Assembly: GCF_013046825.1 (NCBI RefSeq)
Contig: NZ_CP053187.1
Span: 341,501-405,500 of the forward strand
Length of the DNA: 64,000 nucleotides
Source of the DNA: Turicibacter sanguinis
Lineage (GTDB): Bacteria; Bacillota_I; Bacilli_A; MOL361; Turicibacteraceae
Direction of reading: 5' to 3'
Shown here: positions 62,129 through 64,000 of the stretch, piece by piece
Position numbering within the stretch: the first letter of the stretch is position 1
Layout of the letters: every line of letters begins with the position of its first letter
Position numbers and translations under genes: made by a program
Notes under the pieces: generated by a model
Told to the model about the DNA's origin: nothing
Seen by the model: the letters and a program-made list of their open reading frames with translations, nothing else
Database searches by the model: none

Positions 62129-62927
62129 TCTTCATTCCTCCTTCAAGAATGGTTTCATTTAATGTGCTCATTGCATCAATTAAATGCATTTTAAAACTTG
62201 AAGTTCCTTCACATTTGGTTGCTGCGATTTCTCCACATAATCCCATTGCACAAATTGCAGTAACTGTTGCCTCTATTACCTGATTTGGATTAGCTCCACA
62301 ATATGCTCCAATCACCGCAGTTAACATACAGCCTGCCCCTGTAATTTTAGACATTAACGGATGCCCATTTCGAATCATAAAAACTTGGTTTATATCTACT
62401 ACTAAATCAATAACACCACTGATGGCAATCACAGCACCTGTTTTTTCACTTAATGTTCTCGCCATTTCGATTACTGAATCTATGTTTTTATCAGTGACTA
62501 AATCGGCTGCACTAGCATCTACCCCAAGTGTCTGACCTGTTCCAGCCGCTAACGTCTTAATCTCAGAAATATTCCCACGAATAACTGAGAACTTCACCTC
62601 TTTAATCAATCGTTCGACTGTTTCAGTCCGAAGTGTCGATGCTCCAGCCCCAACTGGATCTAAAATAACCGGATGATTTAATTGATTTGCTTTTTTACCA
62701 GCCGTAATCATTGCCTCAATTGTACGCGAATTTAAAGTTCCAATATTAATGACAAGACTTTGACAGATCGTCGTAATCTCTTCAACTTCAGTCATTTCAT
62801 CTGCCATGATTGGAGATCCACCACAAGCTAAAATAATATTGGCACAGTCATTAACGGTCACATAATTCGTGATATTGTGTACAAGTGGTGTTTGGTTTTG
62901 AACATTCTTTACGATTTTTTTTAACAT
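62115..62927 (-). CDS. thiM: Hydroxyethylthiazole kinase
   Basis: The 270-residue protein has PLVHNITNYVTVNDCANIILA, GGSPIMADE, NIGTL, VILDPVGAGAS and the ATP site KITGAGCMLTAVIGA. It phosphorylates salvaged thiazole alcohol. ATG 62925-62927 follows GGGGGGAATTTTA; 15 further codons upstream are open but overlap the leader terminator. With thiE and thiD and no thiC/thiG, this is a salvage route. Confidence 0.93.
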   Translation of the reverse strand: MLKKIVKNVQNQTPLVHNITNYVTVNDCANIILACGGSPIMADEMTEVEEITTICQSLVINIGTLNSRTIEAMITAGKKANQLNHPVILDPVGAGASTLRTETVERLIKEVKFSVIRGNISEIKTLAAGTGQTLGVDASAADLVTDKNIDSVIEMARTLSEKTGAVIAISGVIDLVVDINQVFMIRNGHPLMSKITGAGCMLTAVIGAYCGANPNQVIEATVTAICAMGLCGEIAATKCEGTSSFKMHLIDAMSTLNETILEGGMKIETK

Positions 62928-62946
62928 TAAAATTCCCCCCATCATC

Positions 62947-62977
62947 AAAAAAGGGATGGACCATAGGCCCATCCCTT
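62947..62977 (-). terminator. Expression-platform terminator of the TPP riboswitch
   Basis: AAGGGATGG / CCATCCCTT stem with T6 on the minus strand, between the aptamer and thiM. TPP binding should favour it. Confidence 0.88.
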
Positions 62978-63010
62978 ACATCAAAACGATATACGTTAAA
63001 ATTCCAGTAC

Positions 63011-63098
63011 ATTCCCTACGTTGGCATTATCCAAATCAGGTTATAGGTCGACGCTCCATTTCGCATCCTCTCAGCCGGCTTGGGCCAGCTCCCTTTCC
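63011..63098 (-). ncRNA. TPP riboswitch (THI element)
   Basis: The minus strand has all core blocks: GGGAGC, GGCTGAGAGGATGCG, GACC, then ACCTGATTTGGATAATGCC and AACGTAGGGAA. It precedes thiM-thiE-thiD and is followed by a terminator, so it acts at transcription. Confidence 0.96.
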
Positions 63099-63102
63099 AT
63101 AT

Positions 63103-63999
63103 TTAATTATACTTAACTTTATCATACGACTTAAACTCCGTCAACAACATAACTCTAAAAATCAAAATGAGCATCAGGTTCAGTCCAATGGTGACTAAAA
63201 CGAACATACTATCCTTTGGCTCCGACGAATAAAATACAAGATATAAAAGAGGGAGTTGCAACACATATAAAGGAAGTGAAAGTTGCTTCACTAACTTAAA
63301 TACCTTTGATTTGAATTGAACCTTCATCAACACGACCATAATGCCTAGTACACTAGCAATCGGTAATAAAAAGTTCCAACTAATAGAAAGCAACAATAAA
63401 ATCCCACAAATTAAACTCAGATTTAATAAATGCTTTCTTAATATCATAAATACAACTTTTTGATAACGTGCAACCCACATCCCAACCATAACAAAGATCC
63501 CTGGCCACCCAGCTAACAAACCAAATAGACTCAAAATTTTTATATTTTGTGTGAATCCCATTAATAAATAAAACACAAACAACGTCACAATCAAAGACGC
63601 CTGACTTCCATCTAAAAACTGTCCCATTATCGTATGCTGTAAGATTTTAAACAACGAAACTTCCTCACCAAGATAAACCTGAACCAATCCCATTAAAACG
63701 TTACCTGATACAAACATCAAAAACAAGCGTATTGCCCTTTGAAATATTCTCTTTTTAATCAATCGATTTGCTTGAATTGAAAAATTCCTAAATTCTACCC
63801 CCACCAAAAACAAATAAACAGCTAAAGCGCCAGTTCCTAGGGTTTGAAGAAACTGAAGTATTAAATCAGGATGGCTCACTCGTTCAATCACTTGGTGAAA
63901 CAAAATTAAAATCAGACAGACGCCTTGAATACATTCAATATTCGATTTATTTAAAAATGCATAGCTTCCGCGGCCATAAAAATATGATTTATATGCCAA
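63103..63999 (-). CDS. Acyltransferase-like polytopic membrane protein (5' end outside window)
   Basis: At least 298 residues with about nine hydrophobic helices. IECIQGVCLILILFHQVIERV near residue 20 resembles the first helix of acyltransferase-3-type proteins, with the His near the helix end. The last visible codon at the window edge is TTG, so the start probably lies outside. The frame ends AT-rich just before the TPP aptamer. The acyl acceptor is unknown; surface polysaccharides or peptidoglycan are common ones. No signature beyond the first helix is certain. Confidence 0.55.
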   Translation of the reverse strand: MAYKSYFYGRGSYAFLNKSNIECIQGVCLILILFHQVIERVSHPDLILQFLQTLGTGALAVYLFLVGVEFRNFSIQANRLIKKRIFQRAIRLFLMFVSGNVLMGLVQVYLGEEVSLFKILQHTIMGQFLDGSQASLIVTLFVFYLLMGFTQNIKILSLFGLLAGWPGIFVMVGMWVARYQKVVFMILRKHLLNLSLICGILLLLSISWNFLLPIASVLGIMVVLMKVQFKSKVFKLVKQLSLPLYVLQLPLLYLVFYSSEPKDSMFVLVTIGLNLMLILIFRVMLLTEFKSYDKVKYN

Positions 64000-64000
64000 A

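Overview
The window looks like the chromosome of a low-GC, AT-rich Gram-positive (Bacillota). Purine-rich Shine-Dalgarno sequences stand before almost every gene, TTG and GTG starts are frequent, and there are many Rho-independent terminators. Gene content (B. subtilis-like eps order, BY-kinases, LCP protein, LysM lysozyme, TPP riboswitch, LytTR/AgrC-type regulators) fits a gut-type Bacilli/Erysipelotrichia relative. A genus such as Turicibacter is only a guess. TGA is used as stop.

Region 1 (1-17.2 kb, minus strand) is a long exopolysaccharide operon read right to left. It starts with a chain-length regulator and a tyrosine kinase, followed by the four activities of a UDP-diNAc-bacillosamine initiation pathway (PglF, PglE, PglC and PglD-like; the last fused in frame to an EpsD-like glycosyltransferase). 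Then come GT4 and GT2 glycosyltransferases, an EpsG-like polymerase, a CDP-glycerol module (TagD-like and TagF-like) and a YdjC-type deacetylase cut by the window edge. A BY-kinase paralog that has lost its ATP-binding motifs sits upstream. Region 2 (17.3-21.7 kb) holds a metallophosphoesterase, galU, an LCP ligase and a small sigma factor with an unknown partner gene.

Region 3 (22.2-40.4 kb) is a mosaic of decayed polysaccharide loci and insertion sequences. Two further cassettes of chain-length regulator, BY-kinase, terminator and initiating sugar-phosphate transferase are each cut off by IS3-family elements just inside the next glycosyltransferase gene. Between them lie an ABC exporter, a methyltransferase, an inactivated IS30 element, and a compact five-gene RiPP operon (31.35-33.77 kb). 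That operon has a lasso-type B1 (PqqD/RRE), a B2 leader peptidase, a paeninodin-type HprK-like kinase and two precursor-like peptides with Cys/His-rich cores and C-terminal Ser, but no lasso cyclase. This is the best candidate in the window for an undescribed system. Fragments of an LCP gene, a dockerin/Ig-like surface protein and a DUF2500 gene mark further decay.

Region 4 (40.7-44.6 kb) is a DedA plus Ca2+/Mn2+ P-type ATPase pair behind a structured leader that resembles a yybP-ykoY (Mn2+) riboswitch. Region 5 (44.8-55.3 kb) contains three full and one truncated paralogs of a TPR/transmembrane/GGDEF-like protein whose GGDEF signature is lost in all four. They surround an AgrC-type histidine kinase and a LytTR response regulator, and an old yellow enzyme sits among them. 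Region 6 (55.5-60.1 kb) has a GH25 lysozyme with four LysM repeats, a GNAT acetyltransferase, an AEC transporter, a PEBP protein and an XRE-type membrane regulator. Region 7 (60.5-64 kb) is a TPP-riboswitch-controlled thiM-thiE-thiD salvage operon, a 31-residue membrane peptide gene downstream of it, and the end of an acyltransferase-like membrane protein.
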